A stretch of 56,682 bases of DNA from an uncultured Clostridia bacterium (GCA_947630555.1 CANRIA010000014.1:1-56682), one strand, 5' to 3'. Shown: positions 1 to 8,080, counted from the first letter of the stretch. The notes: generated from the letters alone by a model not told the origin. Numbers and translations: made by a program.

Positions 1-75
1 AACACAGAAGTTAAGCTCATCTTCGCCTACGATACTCTGCGGGTGACTGCTTGGGAAAATCGGTATCGCCGACAT
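1..75 (+). rRNA. rrf: 5S ribosomal RNA, 3' part
   Basis: The window opens inside a 5S rRNA gene. The CACAGAAGTTAAG segment at 3-15 is the conserved loop B/helix III part of 5S, and about 60 more bases lead to the 3' end just before a tRNA. The 5' part of the gene lies outside the window. The 3' boundary is approximate because the pairing 5' strand is missing. It marks the end of an rRNA operon whose distal tRNAs follow. Confidence 0.85.
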
Positions 76-77
76 AT

Positions 78-153
78 GCACCATTAGCTCAGTTGGTAGA
101 GCAACTGACTCTTAATCAGTGGGTCCACGGTTCGAGTCCGTGATGGTGCACCA
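78..153 (+). tRNA. tRNA-Lys (anticodon CTT)
   Basis: This is a 76-base cloverleaf. The acceptor arms GCACCAT and ATGGTGC pair perfectly, the D-arm reads AGCTCAGTTGGTAGAGC, and the T-loop is TTCGAGT. The anticodon stem ACTGA/TCAGT encloses the loop CTCTTAA, giving anticodon CTT for lysine codon AAG. The CCA end is encoded (151-153). It lies two bases after the 5S end, so it is probably processed from the rRNA operon transcript. Confidence 0.96.
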
Positions 154-157
154 TTTT

Positions 158-232
158 GGCCCGTTGGTCAAGAGGTTAAGACTCCAGCCTCTCACGCTGG
201 CATCACCAGTTCGATTCTGGTACGGGTCACCA
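158..232 (+). tRNA. tRNA-Glu (anticodon CTC)
   Basis: This is a 75-base tRNA with acceptor GGCCCGT/ACGGGTC (one G-U pair), anticodon stem CCAGC/GCTGG and loop CTCTCAC, which gives anticodon CTC for codon GAG. The T-arm CCAG TTCGATT CTGG and an encoded CCA are present. It sits four bases after tRNA-Lys and is followed at once by a terminator-like hairpin. Confidence 0.95.
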
Positions 233-235
233 CTT

Positions 236-264
236 GACTGCACGAGACCATGTGCAGTCTTTTG
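236..264 (+). terminator. Terminator-like hairpin between tRNA-Glu and tRNA-Met
   Basis: An 8-bp perfect stem, GACTGCAC (236-243) with GTGCAGTC (252-259), has an 8-base loop and is followed by TTTTG. This has the form of an intrinsic terminator. It lies three bases after tRNA-Glu and ends just before tRNA-Met, so it may reduce tRNA-Met expression from the rRNA promoter or serve as a processing signal. Confidence 0.6.
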
Positions 265-267
265 TTT

Positions 268-344
268 GGACCATTAGCTCAGTTGGTCAGAGCGTCCGGC
301 TCATAACCGGCAGGTCCAGGGTTCGAGTCCCCGATGGTCCACCA
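268..344 (+). tRNA. tRNA-Met (anticodon CAT)
   Basis: This is a 77-base cloverleaf with acceptor GGACCAT/ATGGTCC, anticodon loop CTCATAA (anticodon CAT), T-loop TTCGAGT and an encoded CCA. The G1-C72 pair argues against initiator tRNA, which has a mismatch there, so it is an elongator tRNA-Met. A lysidine-modified tRNA-Ile2 also has a CAT anticodon gene and cannot be ruled out by reading alone. Confidence 0.9.
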
Positions 345-349
345 GGAAC

Positions 350-371
350 GCCTTTAACTAGTGTTAAAGGC
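350..371 (+). other. Perfect stem-loop after tRNA-Met
   Basis: GCCTTTAAC (350-358) pairs perfectly with GTTAAAGGC (363-371) around a TAGT loop. No T-run follows, so it is not a standard intrinsic terminator. It may protect or help process the 3' end of the tRNA transcript. Confidence 0.5.
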
Positions 372-374
372 TCA

Positions 375-473
375 GTGAATAGTGAATAGTGAATAGTTTA
401 TAGATAATAGTTGTCCGTAAGGAAGGCGTTTCTGTACTATTCGTTATTCGCTATTCACTTTTCATTATTCACT
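375..473. repeat. Heptamer repeats in an imperfect inverted arrangement
   Basis: Three tandem copies of GTGAATA start at 375 and run into degenerate copies up to about 410. The complementary motif (ATTCRYTATTC-like units) fills 437-473, so the two blocks form a long imperfect inverted repeat around a 26-base centre. It contains no ORF. It resembles dispersed short palindromic repeats of clostridial genomes and could fold in RNA, but no function is known to me. Confidence 0.55.
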
Positions 474-526
474 AAATATTATACCATTTCTCAGTATAAA
501 TTTTGCTCATTATGATAAAATATTAT

Positions 527-556
527 GCCGGCTATCTGTCGGCTGATTTTCTTTTA
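527..556 (+). terminator. Possible terminator of the rRNA-tRNA operon
   Basis: GCCGGC (527-532) pairs with GTCGGC (538-543, one G-U) around TATCT and is followed by TGATTTTCTTTT. It is the only T-tailed hairpin between tRNA-Met and cwlD. The rest of 474-637 is A+T-rich and shows no gene. Confidence 0.4.
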
Positions 557-637
557 GTGCTGAATTTTCTTATCTTGTTACATGATTTTCGTTAATAGCA
601 TCATTAGCTGCGTACTGAAATAAATTTAATACTACCA

Positions 638-666
638 TTGACAAGTTGCATATTTCCGCGGACATT
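638..666 (+). promoter_or_regulatory. Weak promoter candidate for cwlD-radA
   Basis: A perfect -35 TTGACA (638-643) is followed after 17 bases by GACATT, which matches only 3 of 6 positions of a sigma-A -10. If cwlD is made mainly in the spore compartment, as in Bacillus, a sporulation promoter may be used instead. Low confidence. Confidence 0.3.
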
Positions 667-713
667 CACATAAAAATTATTAGCAAAGCAAATGTTGTGA
701 ATGGAGAATGTGT

Positions 714-1469
714 ATGAAAAACGTCGGAGATATGAGAGATATGAAAAAGCTTTACAGAAAGCTAAGGCAGTTTGCTATAGTTACAGCCGTTGTGGCGCTT
801 GTGGTCGTCGCTTTTTCACTAATATCAGGCGGCAATAAAGCTGTCAGAAGCGATGCCGAAAGCAGTGCAGATAACCTTCCCGTAGTCATTCTCGACCCGG
901 GTCACGGCGGTATGGACGGCGGCTGTGTTGCGGTGAACGGCGTGCCGGAGAAGGGCATAAACCTCACAATAGCCACCGAGGTTCGCGATATTTTGTCCTC
1001 ACTGGGCTATCAGGTCGTAATGACACGCGACAGGGATATTTCTATCCACGACAGCGGCATTGAGGGCGTTGGCAATCAAAAAAAATCCGATATGGATAAC
1101 CGCCTTGCAATCATTAATTCTTATGAAAAAGCAGTCGCAGTGTCCATTCATCAAAACCAGTTTACCGACCCAAAGTTTTGCGGCGCGCAGATGTTCTATT
1201 CAAATTCAGACCCTTTAAGCGAGCGTTTCGCGCAGATAATGCAGGAAAAATTCGTCGCGAATATTCAGCCCGAAAACACTCGTGAAACCAAGCAGGTCGG
1301 CGACGAGCTGTTCTTGCTGTATTACTCAAACTGCCCCATGATAATGTCCGAGTGCGGCTTTCTCTCAAATCCTGAGGAAAGCGAAAAGCTGCAAAACGAG
1401 CAGTATCAGAAGCAGGTCGCGTTTACAATAGCAATGGGTATCGTTGATTTTATAAATGAAAATTATTAG
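714..1469 (+). CDS. cwlD: N-acetylmuramoyl-L-alanine amidase, CwlD-like
   Basis: A zinc-dependent Amidase_3 enzyme that cuts the amide bond between MurNAc and the stem peptide. It has an N-terminal membrane anchor (about residues 18-37) and then the amidase domain. Zn-ligand motifs DPGHGG, EKGIN and SIHQN are visible, as is the catalytic Glu in SECGFLSN. The size (251 aa) and anchor fit CwlD, which makes muramic delta-lactam in the spore cortex; the specific role is inferred from family and from sporulation genes elsewhere in the window. ATG 714 is chosen because GGAG at 703-706 lies 7 bases upstream. The in-frame ATG at 708 is only one base from it. radA follows after 38 bases. Confidence 0.87.
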   Translation: MKNVGDMRDMKKLYRKLRQFAIVTAVVALVVVAFSLISGGNKAVRSDAESSADNLPVVILDPGHGGMDGGCVAVNGVPEKGINLTIATEVRDILSSLGYQVVMTRDRDISIHDSGIEGVGNQKKSDMDNRLAIINSYEKAVAVSIHQNQFTDPKFCGAQMFYSNSDPLSERFAQIMQEKFVANIQPENTRETKQVGDELFLLYYSNCPMIMSECGFLSNPEESEKLQNEQYQKQVAFTIAMGIVDFINENY

Positions 1470-1507
1470 GCGTAAATAAAAGGAATGTAAAAGGCAGGCG
1501 GTCATTT

Positions 1508-2878
1508 ATGGCAAAGACGAGAAGCGTTTATATTTGCAGAGAATGTGGCTACGAAAGCGCTAAATGGAACGGCAAATGCCCCGAATGCGGTCAGTGGAAC
1601 ACATTTGAAGAAAGCGAGGCAGTGCCGGCAAAGACGTCTTCTTCAAATAGCAGAAGTACCGCCGTTTATTCAAGCGACAGTATTTTATCTTTAGACCGTA
1701 TCGACAGCGACTACCACGAAACGCGTTATTCCACAGGTCTTACCGAGCTTGACAGGGTTCTGGGCGGAGGGCTTGTAAAAGGCAGTCTGGTGCTTTTGGG
1801 CGGCGAGCCCGGAATAGGCAAGTCCACACTGCTTTTGCAGATATGCAAGCACCTTGGCAAGAGTAAGACCGTTCTGTATGTTTCGGGCGAGGAATCTGCG
1901 CGGCAGATAAAGCTTCGTGCCGACCGCCTCGGCGTTAAAGATGTTTCTCTCGGTATTCTTGCCAAAAATGATGCCGAAGCCATCTGCGCCACTATTGAGA
2001 AAGAAAAGCCCGACGTCGCTATTATAGATTCTATTCAAACTATGTCAATTACAGGAGTAAATTCTTCGCAGGGCAGTATATCTCAAGTGCGCGAGTGCAC
2101 CAACCTGTTCATGCATACCGCAAAAAATATGGAAATACCCGTGTTTATAGTCGGTCATGTAAATAAAGACGGCGCAATAGCAGGCCCTAAGGTAATGGAG
2201 CATATCGTCGATGCAGTGCTGTATTTTGAAGGTCAGCAGAATATGTCTTACAGAATTTTGCGCGCTGAGAAAAACCGTTTCGGCTCTACTAACGAGATAG
2301 GCGTTTTTGAAATGAACGACGACGGTCTTTCGCAGGTCGCAAACCCCTCTGAAATGCTCCTTGCAGGCAGACCGTGGAACGTTTCGGGCAACTGCGTGGC
2401 GTGTGTTATCGAGGGCACAAGACCCATTCTTGCAGAAGTTCAGGCGCTTGTGGCAAAAAGCGCGTTTTCAGCGCCGCGGCGTACAAGTTCGGGCTTTGAT
2501 TATAATAGGCTTTATCTCATTCTTGCCGTGCTTGAAAAGCGCTGTGGACTGTTTTTCGGCGGTCTTGACGTATATATAAACATAGTCGGCGGTCTGAGGC
2601 TTGATGACCCCTCTGCCGACCTGCCGATAGCTATGGCGCTGTATTCTTCCGTTACCGATAAAATGATAAGCGACAAAATAACCGCTTTTGGTGAAATAGG
2701 TCTTGGCGGAGAGGTTCGCTCGGCTTCTTACATAAAGCAGAGGATAGCGGAGGCAGAAAGGCTCGGCTTTGAAAAATGTATCGTGCCTTCGCAGTCGCTT
2801 AAAAATATTGATGTGAGAAAGTTCGGCATAAAAGTCATAGGCGTGAGCAATATAAAACAAGCGTTCTCTGAGATTTAA
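1508..2878 (+). CDS. radA: DNA repair protein RadA
   Basis: A RecA-like ATPase that promotes branch migration of recombination intermediates. The 456-aa protein has the full family order: an N-terminal C4 zinc finger (C10, C13, C24, C27), a Walker A motif GGEPGIGKST (98-107), the RadA-specific KNRFG motif (255-259) and a C-terminal Lon-protease-like domain. Length is normal. It starts 38 bases after cwlD, so the two are probably cotranscribed, and it ends against a bidirectional terminator facing the LRR gene array. No second start competes. Confidence 0.96.
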   Translation: MAKTRSVYICRECGYESAKWNGKCPECGQWNTFEESEAVPAKTSSSNSRSTAVYSSDSILSLDRIDSDYHETRYSTGLTELDRVLGGGLVKGSLVLLGGEPGIGKSTLLLQICKHLGKSKTVLYVSGEESARQIKLRADRLGVKDVSLGILAKNDAEAICATIEKEKPDVAIIDSIQTMSITGVNSSQGSISQVRECTNLFMHTAKNMEIPVFIVGHVNKDGAIAGPKVMEHIVDAVLYFEGQQNMSYRILRAEKNRFGSTNEIGVFEMNDDGLSQVANPSEMLLAGRPWNVSGNCVACVIEGTRPILAEVQALVAKSAFSAPRRTSSGFDYNRLYLILAVLEKRCGLFFGGLDVYINIVGGLRLDDPSADLPIAMALYSSVTDKMISDKITAFGEIGLGGEVRSASYIKQRIAEAERLGFEKCIVPSQSLKNIDVRKFGIKVIGVSNIKQAFSEI

Positions 2879-2889
2879 AATAGTACAAA

Positions 2890-2924
2890 AAAAGAGCTTC
2901 ATTTTCAGAAGCTCTTTTGTTTTT
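2890..2924. terminator. Bidirectional terminator between radA and the LRR array
   Basis: AAAAGAGCTTC (2890-2900) pairs with GAAGCTCTTTT (2908-2918) around a 7-base loop, with T-runs in both directions. It serves radA on the plus strand and the last LRR gene on the minus strand. Confidence 0.9.
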
Positions 2925-2925
2925 A

Positions 2926-3924
2926 TCAGCTGCGCTTTACTATTGAGATCACCACAGCCGCCACAATGCCTGCCACTACAATAGCCGCCAACACTACAAT
3001 AAGCATAACGGCATTGCCGTCATTTTTCTGCGGCTCGCTGTCCACAGTGCTTTCATTGCTTTCTGAGCTGTCATCTTCTGTTATAGCATTGCCGATAACT
3101 TTTGTACCGCTGTCAACAATTAACGGCTGTGATCGCTGCATTTGTATTTCGGGCAGAAGTCCTTCATACTCTTTAATACTTTCTATCAGGTATTTGTATG
3201 GCGTTATGTCAAGTTCGGCTATCATATTTTTGTTGCACTCTATGCATATCAGATTAGGGCAGTTTGTAATGTCAAGTTTTGTAAGTTTGTTGTCCGAGCA
3301 ATGCAGGTAATTCAGTCTTTCGCAGTTATCTATTTTCAAATTTACCAAAGCATTATAGCGGCAGTCGAGAAGACTTAATTTTTCCGCATTTTTTATTTCC
3401 AGCCTGGCAAGTTTTGTATTGTTGTTCAAATTACAGTATGTAAGATTAGGGCAGTCAAGCAGCGAAAGTTCTGTAAGATCCGAGTTATATATTTCACAGC
3501 CCTCTAAAGATGTCATATCGCCCAGCACAAGTCCGCTTACACTTCCGGCTGTGAATGAGATGTCGGTCAGGGCTTCAATTTCGCTGAGATCTGCATTTAT
3601 AACATCGAAATACAGACAGATACTCTTTAACTTTTTAAAATTCTCCACACCCGTCATATCAAACTCTAAATGCCCTTGGAATGCATAACCGCTAAAACTT
3701 AATACTTCAGCGCCTTCTATCTCTTCCGCCGAAAGGCTGCCGTTTTTGTCGGTGTCGTAATTTTCGCTTACGTAGTCTCTGAATTTTTCGTCAGGAAAGT
3801 TCGTTTCGTCTATATCTACATCATCAGCTATAGTTACATCTTCTGCCGCACTTGCCGTAAAAGATAGGCACGCCGCCGCGGCTGCCGCAGCGCAGATAAA
3901 TACCATAAATTTTGATTTTTTCAT
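2926..3924 (-). CDS. EF-hand/LRR membrane-anchored protein, type A (array gene 5)
   Basis: Last gene of a five-member paralogous array. The 332-aa product has a signal peptide (1-27), an ETNFPDEKF segment, one canonical EF-hand loop (D57, D59, N61, E68 as ligands) and then irregular leucine-rich repeats of about 20-23 residues. The C-terminal repeats have Cys at a fixed position (LDC, LHC, IEC). A Ser/Glu-rich stalk, a membrane helix (about 303-328) and the tail KRS follow. It is predicted to be displayed outside the cell and anchored by its C-terminus, with no LPXTG motif. The ligand is unknown; adhesion or sensing are possible roles. It starts 22 bases after its neighbour, with AAGGAG as ribosome site, and ends at a strong terminator. 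Confidence 0.82.
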   Translation of the reverse strand: MKKSKFMVFICAAAAAAACLSFTASAAEDVTIADDVDIDETNFPDEKFRDYVSENYDTDKNGSLSAEEIEGAEVLSFSGYAFQGHLEFDMTGVENFKKLKSICLYFDVINADLSEIEALTDISFTAGSVSGLVLGDMTSLEGCEIYNSDLTELSLLDCPNLTYCNLNNNTKLARLEIKNAEKLSLLDCRYNALVNLKIDNCERLNYLHCSDNKLTKLDITNCPNLICIECNKNMIAELDITPYKYLIESIKEYEGLLPEIQMQRSQPLIVDSGTKVIGNAITEDDSSESNESTVDSEPQKNDGNAVMLIVVLAAIVVAGIVAAVVISIVKRS

Positions 3925-3946
3925 TTTTGTCGCTCCTTATATTTGT

Positions 3947-4954
3947 TTATTTGTCGTCTTTTCCGCCCTTGACCATTACTATAATAACTGCCGCCGCAAT
4001 TACCGCAACCAAAACAGCCGCCAGTATTATAATAAGCATAGTTTTGTTGTTGTTTGTTTCCTGCGTTTCACTGCTCACAGTGCTTTCGGCTGTGCTTTGG
4101 GTACTTTCCGAACTGTCGTTTTCTGCCGCATCATAGCCGATAACTTTTGTACTGCTGTCAACGGTAAGCGGCGCTTCATCGCCTTGCGTATCATTGTTAT
4201 TTTTTAAAGCCTCAATAATATAATTAAACTGCGATATATCAAGCTCAGCGATCATGTTGTCTTTGCAATTCAGCGTGCTCAGCAACGGGCAGTTTGTAAT
4301 ATCAAGTTTTGTAAGTTTGTTGTTTGAGCAGTCTATGTCAATAAGTCCGGCGCAGTTTTCTATATTTAAGCTTTCTAAAGCATCATTGCGGCAGCCTAAA
4401 ATTCGCAGATTTTCGGCATTTTTTACTTCAATTTTGGCAAGCTTTGGATTGTTATCGAAATAACATTGTACAAGATTTGGGCAGTCAACAAGCGAAAGCT
4501 TAGTCAGATCAGAATTGAATATATAACAGCCCCCTAAAGATGACATATCGCCCAGCACAAGACCGCTTACACTTCCGCCGCTGAATCCGATGTCGGTCAG
4601 CGCTTCAATGCCGCTTAAATCTGCATTTATAACATTACGGCTTAAAATATTGATTACCTTTAGTTTTTTCAGATAATTTATTCCTGTCAGGTCAAGCTGC
4701 GGCGTTATAGGGTTGTCATCTTCATCATATACACTGTCTTCAAATAGCAATTCTTCTGCATTTTCTATCTCTCCTGCTGAAAGCGCACCGTTTTTGTCTG
4801 TGTCATAGTTTTCGCTTATGTAGCTTCTGAATGTCTCATCGGGAAAATTAGTTTCGTCTATAGCCACATCATCAGCCGCACCAGCCGTAAAAGATAGGAA
4901 TACCGCCGCCATAGCAGCCGTGCAAGCAAACATCATTATTTTAGATATTTTCAT
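3947..4954 (-). CDS. EF-hand/LRR membrane-anchored protein, type A (array gene 4)
   Basis: 335 aa, with the same plan as array gene 5 and closest to it: both share SVSGLVLGDM and close repeat texts. The signal peptide ends near residue 27, and the EF-hand loop uses D51, D53, N55 and E62. The last repeats read LDCSNNKL-like with regularly placed Cys. A Thr/Ser/Glu-rich stalk precedes the membrane helix (about 303-327) and the tail GGKDDK. A short conserved VDSSTKVIG motif joins the repeats to the stalk. It starts 15 bases downstream of array gene 3, with a GGGGGC ribosome site. The function is not known. Confidence 0.82.
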   Translation of the reverse strand: MKISKIMMFACTAAMAAVFLSFTAGAADDVAIDETNFPDETFRSYISENYDTDKNGALSAGEIENAEELLFEDSVYDEDDNPITPQLDLTGINYLKKLKVINILSRNVINADLSGIEALTDIGFSGGSVSGLVLGDMSSLGGCYIFNSDLTKLSLVDCPNLVQCYFDNNPKLAKIEVKNAENLRILGCRNDALESLNIENCAGLIDIDCSNNKLTKLDITNCPLLSTLNCKDNMIAELDISQFNYIIEALKNNNDTQGDEAPLTVDSSTKVIGYDAAENDSSESTQSTAESTVSSETQETNNNKTMLIIILAAVLVAVIAAAVIIVMVKGGKDDK

Positions 4955-4969
4955 TTTAAAGCCCCCATG

Positions 4970-6004
4970 TTATTCTTTGTTTTCGTCCTTTTTGCCGCCT
5001 CTCATTACCACGGTGACCACTATCACAGCAGTCACAATAACACATATTGCCACACAGAAAATTATAAGCGGCGTGCTGCTTTGCTTGTTTTCAAACGCTT
5101 CTGTGTCACTGCTTTCATTAGCCGTGCTTTGGGTGCTGCTTTGTTCGCTGTCCTGCGTTGTGGTAAGTTCCATTCCGATTATATTAGTGCTCTTGTCAGC
5201 CTCTATAGGATAAGCTGCACCACCTTCCTGCGGATCATATTCTTTTATGTTTCTTATAAGATATTGACAGTTTGATATGTCAAGCTGCGCTATCATGTTG
5301 CCTGTGCAATAGAACATTTGTATGTTCGGCGTTTTTGAAAGATCAAACTTTGTAAGCTTGTTGTCGCTGCAATCTACAACTTGCAGATCAGGGCAAGTGT
5401 CCATTTCCAGACTTACCAGCGAATTATTATGGCATGTAAATATATTCAACTGCGGAACATTTTTAATTTCCAGCTTTTTAAGGTTGGGGCTGTTGTCAAA
5501 CGAAAAACCTGTCAGCGATTGAAAATTTTCAAGCTTAAATTCAGTAAATATATCTGTGCTTAATGAAATTGATTCAAGATGCGGCAGGTCAGTTAGTACA
5601 AAGCCGTCCATTTTCTTGCAGTTAAGCGCAAGACTTTCCAAATTTTCACAGCTTGTAAAGTCAGCGTTTGTAATATTATAGTTTGAAACAACAAGCGAGC
5701 GCATTTCGGTCAGCAGGTCAATTCCCGTAAGGTCTATCACAGGTATATTCTCATCGGGTTCATTCATATCAACCACAATACGGTCAAAAATTATATTCCG
5801 CGTTCTGGGCATCTCTTCGGGCGAAATAGCCTCGTCGCCGTCCAGATCAACTTTTTCCTTCAGGTAATCCCTTATTATCTCGCTCGGAAAATTAGTTTCG
5901 TCTATTGCTAAATATTCCTCATCAGCCGCACTTGCCGAAAACGCCATGCAAACCGCCGCCAGTGCAGCAGTGCAGGCACACAGCATAATTTTTGATATTT
6001 TCAT
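4970..6004 (-). CDS. EF-hand/LRR membrane-anchored protein, type B (array gene 3)
   Basis: 344 aa. The EF-hand loop is of the second subtype, DLDGDEAISPEE (53-64), with Glu where the loop Gly is usual, so Ca2+ binding may be weaker. It is followed by the subtype B signature EMPR. LRR units with Cys-marked positions run to about residue 265, then YPIEADKSTNIIG, a Ser/Thr/Gln-rich stalk, a membrane helix (about 312-335) and a charged tail GGKKDENKE. It is most similar to array gene 1 in this window (shared FTEFKL/FSDFKV and YLIR-NI segments). GGAGG lies 8 bases before the ATG, and the spacing to the upstream gene is 16 bases. Confidence 0.82.
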   Translation of the reverse strand: MKISKIMLCACTAALAAVCMAFSASAADEEYLAIDETNFPSEIIRDYLKEKVDLDGDEAISPEEMPRTRNIIFDRIVVDMNEPDENIPVIDLTGIDLLTEMRSLVVSNYNITNADFTSCENLESLALNCKKMDGFVLTDLPHLESISLSTDIFTEFKLENFQSLTGFSFDNSPNLKKLEIKNVPQLNIFTCHNNSLVSLEMDTCPDLQVVDCSDNKLTKFDLSKTPNIQMFYCTGNMIAQLDISNCQYLIRNIKEYDPQEGGAAYPIEADKSTNIIGMELTTTQDSEQSSTQSTANESSDTEAFENKQSSTPLIIFCVAICVIVTAVIVVTVVMRGGKKDENKE

Positions 6005-6020
6005 TCTAATGCCTCCATTT

Positions 6021-7019
6021 TTATTTGATGCTCTTTTTGCCGATTCTCGAAATTATGATCAGCGATACCACACCGCCTAAAATTACCACCACAGATATAA
6101 TAAATATTATCAGCGATGCATTGCTGTTTTTGCCGTCATTTGCAGCATTCTCATTCTTCACGCTTTCTATCATTTCAGCCTGTGTATGAATGTTTTCTAT
6201 ACCCTTTACGTTGGTCGTCTCGTCAACTACCAGCGGCACATCTTTGTCGTCAGTGGGCTCATAACTTTTCAGCTGAGCGATAAGACGAGGGTAATTTGTT
6301 ACGTCCAACTCGGATATCAGATTGTTGCTGCACTGCAAAACTTCCAACATCGGGCAGTCTGAAAAGTCCAGACTTTCAAGTTTGTTGTTCTTGCATTTTA
6401 TATTGTGCACCTGCTCGCAATTGCTTATTTTGAAACTTTCAAGAGAGCAATTGTTACATTCAAGATTCTGCAAAGCAGCACAATTTGATATTTCAAGTTT
6501 TGTAAGTGCCGGATTGTCTGACAGCCAACAAGTTCCGAGCTGGGGCAAATTATCAAGAGTCAGCTGTGTAATATCAATGTTCCTCAGATCCAGAATGTTA
6601 AGTGATTTCATATCGCCAAGTACAAGCCCCTCAACGCTTTTGCCCATAGAAACAGACGTCAGGTTATCCAGACCGCTCAGATCTGCATTTGTTACCTTGC
6701 TGTCGTAAATATTAATCTCTGTCAGAGCAGTAAGATTGTCTATCCCCCTGAGGTCAACTTCGGGATAGTCAGCCTCCACAAAATATTCATTAGTGACCAT
6801 AATGTTTATGTTAAGCTTCTGCGCCGCAGCTGTCTCTTCTGCCGAAAGAATACCGTCTTTGTCGGTGTCATAGTGCTTGCTTACATAGTCTCTCAAAACT
6901 TCCCCCGGGAAAGTCTTTTCATCAATAGCAATGCCGTCAGCCGCACTTGCCGAAAACGTCATGCATACAGCCGCCAGTGCAGCAGTGCAGCCAAACAACG
7001 CTAACTTTGTTAGTTTCAT
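6021..7019 (-). CDS. EF-hand/LRR membrane-anchored protein, type A (array gene 2)
   Basis: 332 aa from ATG 7019. An in-frame ATG at 7037 lies upstream of the AAGGAGG ribosome site, so the later ATG is the real start. The signal peptide ends at about residue 27, and the EF-hand loop DTDKDGILSAEE spans 51-62. About seven LRR units follow with the SVEGLVLGDM signature of type A, then VDETTNVKG, a shorter Asn/Lys stalk than its paralogues, a membrane helix (about 298-322) and a basic tail RIGKKSIK. It lies 20 bases after array gene 1. The function is unknown. Confidence 0.82.
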   Translation of the reverse strand: MKLTKLALFGCTAALAAVCMTFSASAADGIAIDEKTFPGEVLRDYVSKHYDTDKDGILSAEETAAAQKLNINIMVTNEYFVEADYPEVDLRGIDNLTALTEINIYDSKVTNADLSGLDNLTSVSMGKSVEGLVLGDMKSLNILDLRNIDITQLTLDNLPQLGTCWLSDNPALTKLEISNCAALQNLECNNCSLESFKISNCEQVHNIKCKNNKLESLDFSDCPMLEVLQCSNNLISELDVTNYPRLIAQLKSYEPTDDKDVPLVVDETTNVKGIENIHTQAEMIESVKNENAANDGKNSNASLIIFIISVVVILGGVVSLIIISRIGKKSIK

Positions 7020-7039
7020 GTTAAGTCCTCCTTGCATTC

Positions 7040-8080
7040 TTATTTATCTTTGTTCTTTCTGTTTTTCAAAATTATATCAGCCGCAAGCGCCCCACATATT
7101 ATAACAGCCACAGTAACACCGAAAATTATAAACGGCGTGTTGCTCTTGCCACTATCATTTTCTTCTGTTTCTTCTGTAATGCTGCTGTCTTCCTGCTTGC
7201 CTTCGTTTTCAGCCCCGTTATACTGCGTTTTTATAAGCTCCGAACCCTTTATCTTGGTGAAGCTGTCAGGCTGCAAAGGATACATACCCTGTTCGTTTCC
7301 TTTGTCGGGGTCAAACGCATTAATATCCCTTATAAGATATTTGCTGCCCGTTATGTCCAACTCGCTTATCATATTGTCATTGCATACCAGTGTCATTAAA
7401 TTCGGTATCTGCGCCAGATCAAGCTCGGTAAGCTTGTTGCCGCTGCAATCTACCATGTTCAGAAGGGGACAGTCCTTGATATCTATATTTTCTAATGAAT
7501 TATCTGTGCATATCAGTGTCCGCAGCGCAGGCAGATTTGAAAGCACTAAAGAGCTCAGATCAGTGCTGCCGCTAAACACAAAAGTTTCCAGCGAAGGAAG
7601 ATCATCAACTTTGAAATCTGAAAATCCATCTGCAAACAACTGTAAATTTCTAAGGTTTTCAAGTCCCGTAAGATCAAGCCCTTCTATACTCTGCGCTTGC
7701 AAAGAAACACCCACCAGCGTCTCGCAGCCTCTGAGATCCGCATTTTTTATAGTGCGCCCGGTAATACAAAGTTCATGCACTTTTGTAAGCAGATTAATTC
7801 CTTCAAGATCTATGTCCGGTGTATCCTCGTCAGCGTAATATTCGGGTGTTTCCCAAGGGCCTATACTTATTACCCATGCTCTGGGCATCTCATCGGGCGA
7901 GATAGCCCCGTCACCGTCCAGATCAACTTTTTTGCTAAGGTAATCTCTCAGTATGTCATCGGGAAAATTCGTTTTATCTATAGCCACATATCCCTCATCA
8001 GCCGCACCGACATTAAACGCCATGCACGCAAATGCCAGTACCGTGGTTATTGCAAAGGTAATTAATTTTGCAAGTTTCAT
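7040..8080 (-). CDS. EF-hand/LRR membrane-anchored protein, type B (array gene 1)
   Basis: First gene of the array, 346 aa, preceded by an AAGGAGG ribosome site and a consensus promoter. It has a signal peptide (1-27), an EF-hand loop DLDGDGAISPDE (53-64) with all expected ligand positions, the EMPR type B signature, LRR units with less strict Cys placement near the N-terminus, YPLQPDSFTKIKG, a Glu-rich stalk, a membrane helix (about 314-338) and the tail KNRKNKDK. Family knowledge supports only a protein-ligand recognition role for LRRs; the target cannot be read from sequence. Confidence 0.82.
   Translation of the reverse strand: MKLAKLITFAITTVLAFACMAFNVGAADEGYVAIDKTNFPDDILRDYLSKKVDLDGDGAISPDEMPRAWVISIGPWETPEYYADEDTPDIDLEGINLLTKVHELCITGRTIKNADLRGCETLVGVSLQAQSIEGLDLTGLENLRNLQLFADGFSDFKVDDLPSLETFVFSGSTDLSSLVLSNLPALRTLICTDNSLENIDIKDCPLLNMVDCSGNKLTELDLAQIPNLMTLVCNDNMISELDITGSKYLIRDINAFDPDKGNEQGMYPLQPDSFTKIKGSELIKTQYNGAENEGKQEDSSITEETEENDSGKSNTPFIIFGVTVAVIICGALAADIILKNRKNKDK

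Noticed and set aside
375-473. CRISPR array
   Set aside because: The units are 7 bases, tandem and without spacers. No cas gene occurs in the window.
7032-7838. A 268-codon open frame on the plus strand within array gene 1
   Set aside because: It is Ser-rich, lacks any domain and lies opposite a clear LRR gene; such frames also face the other array members. It reflects codon bias on the real strand.
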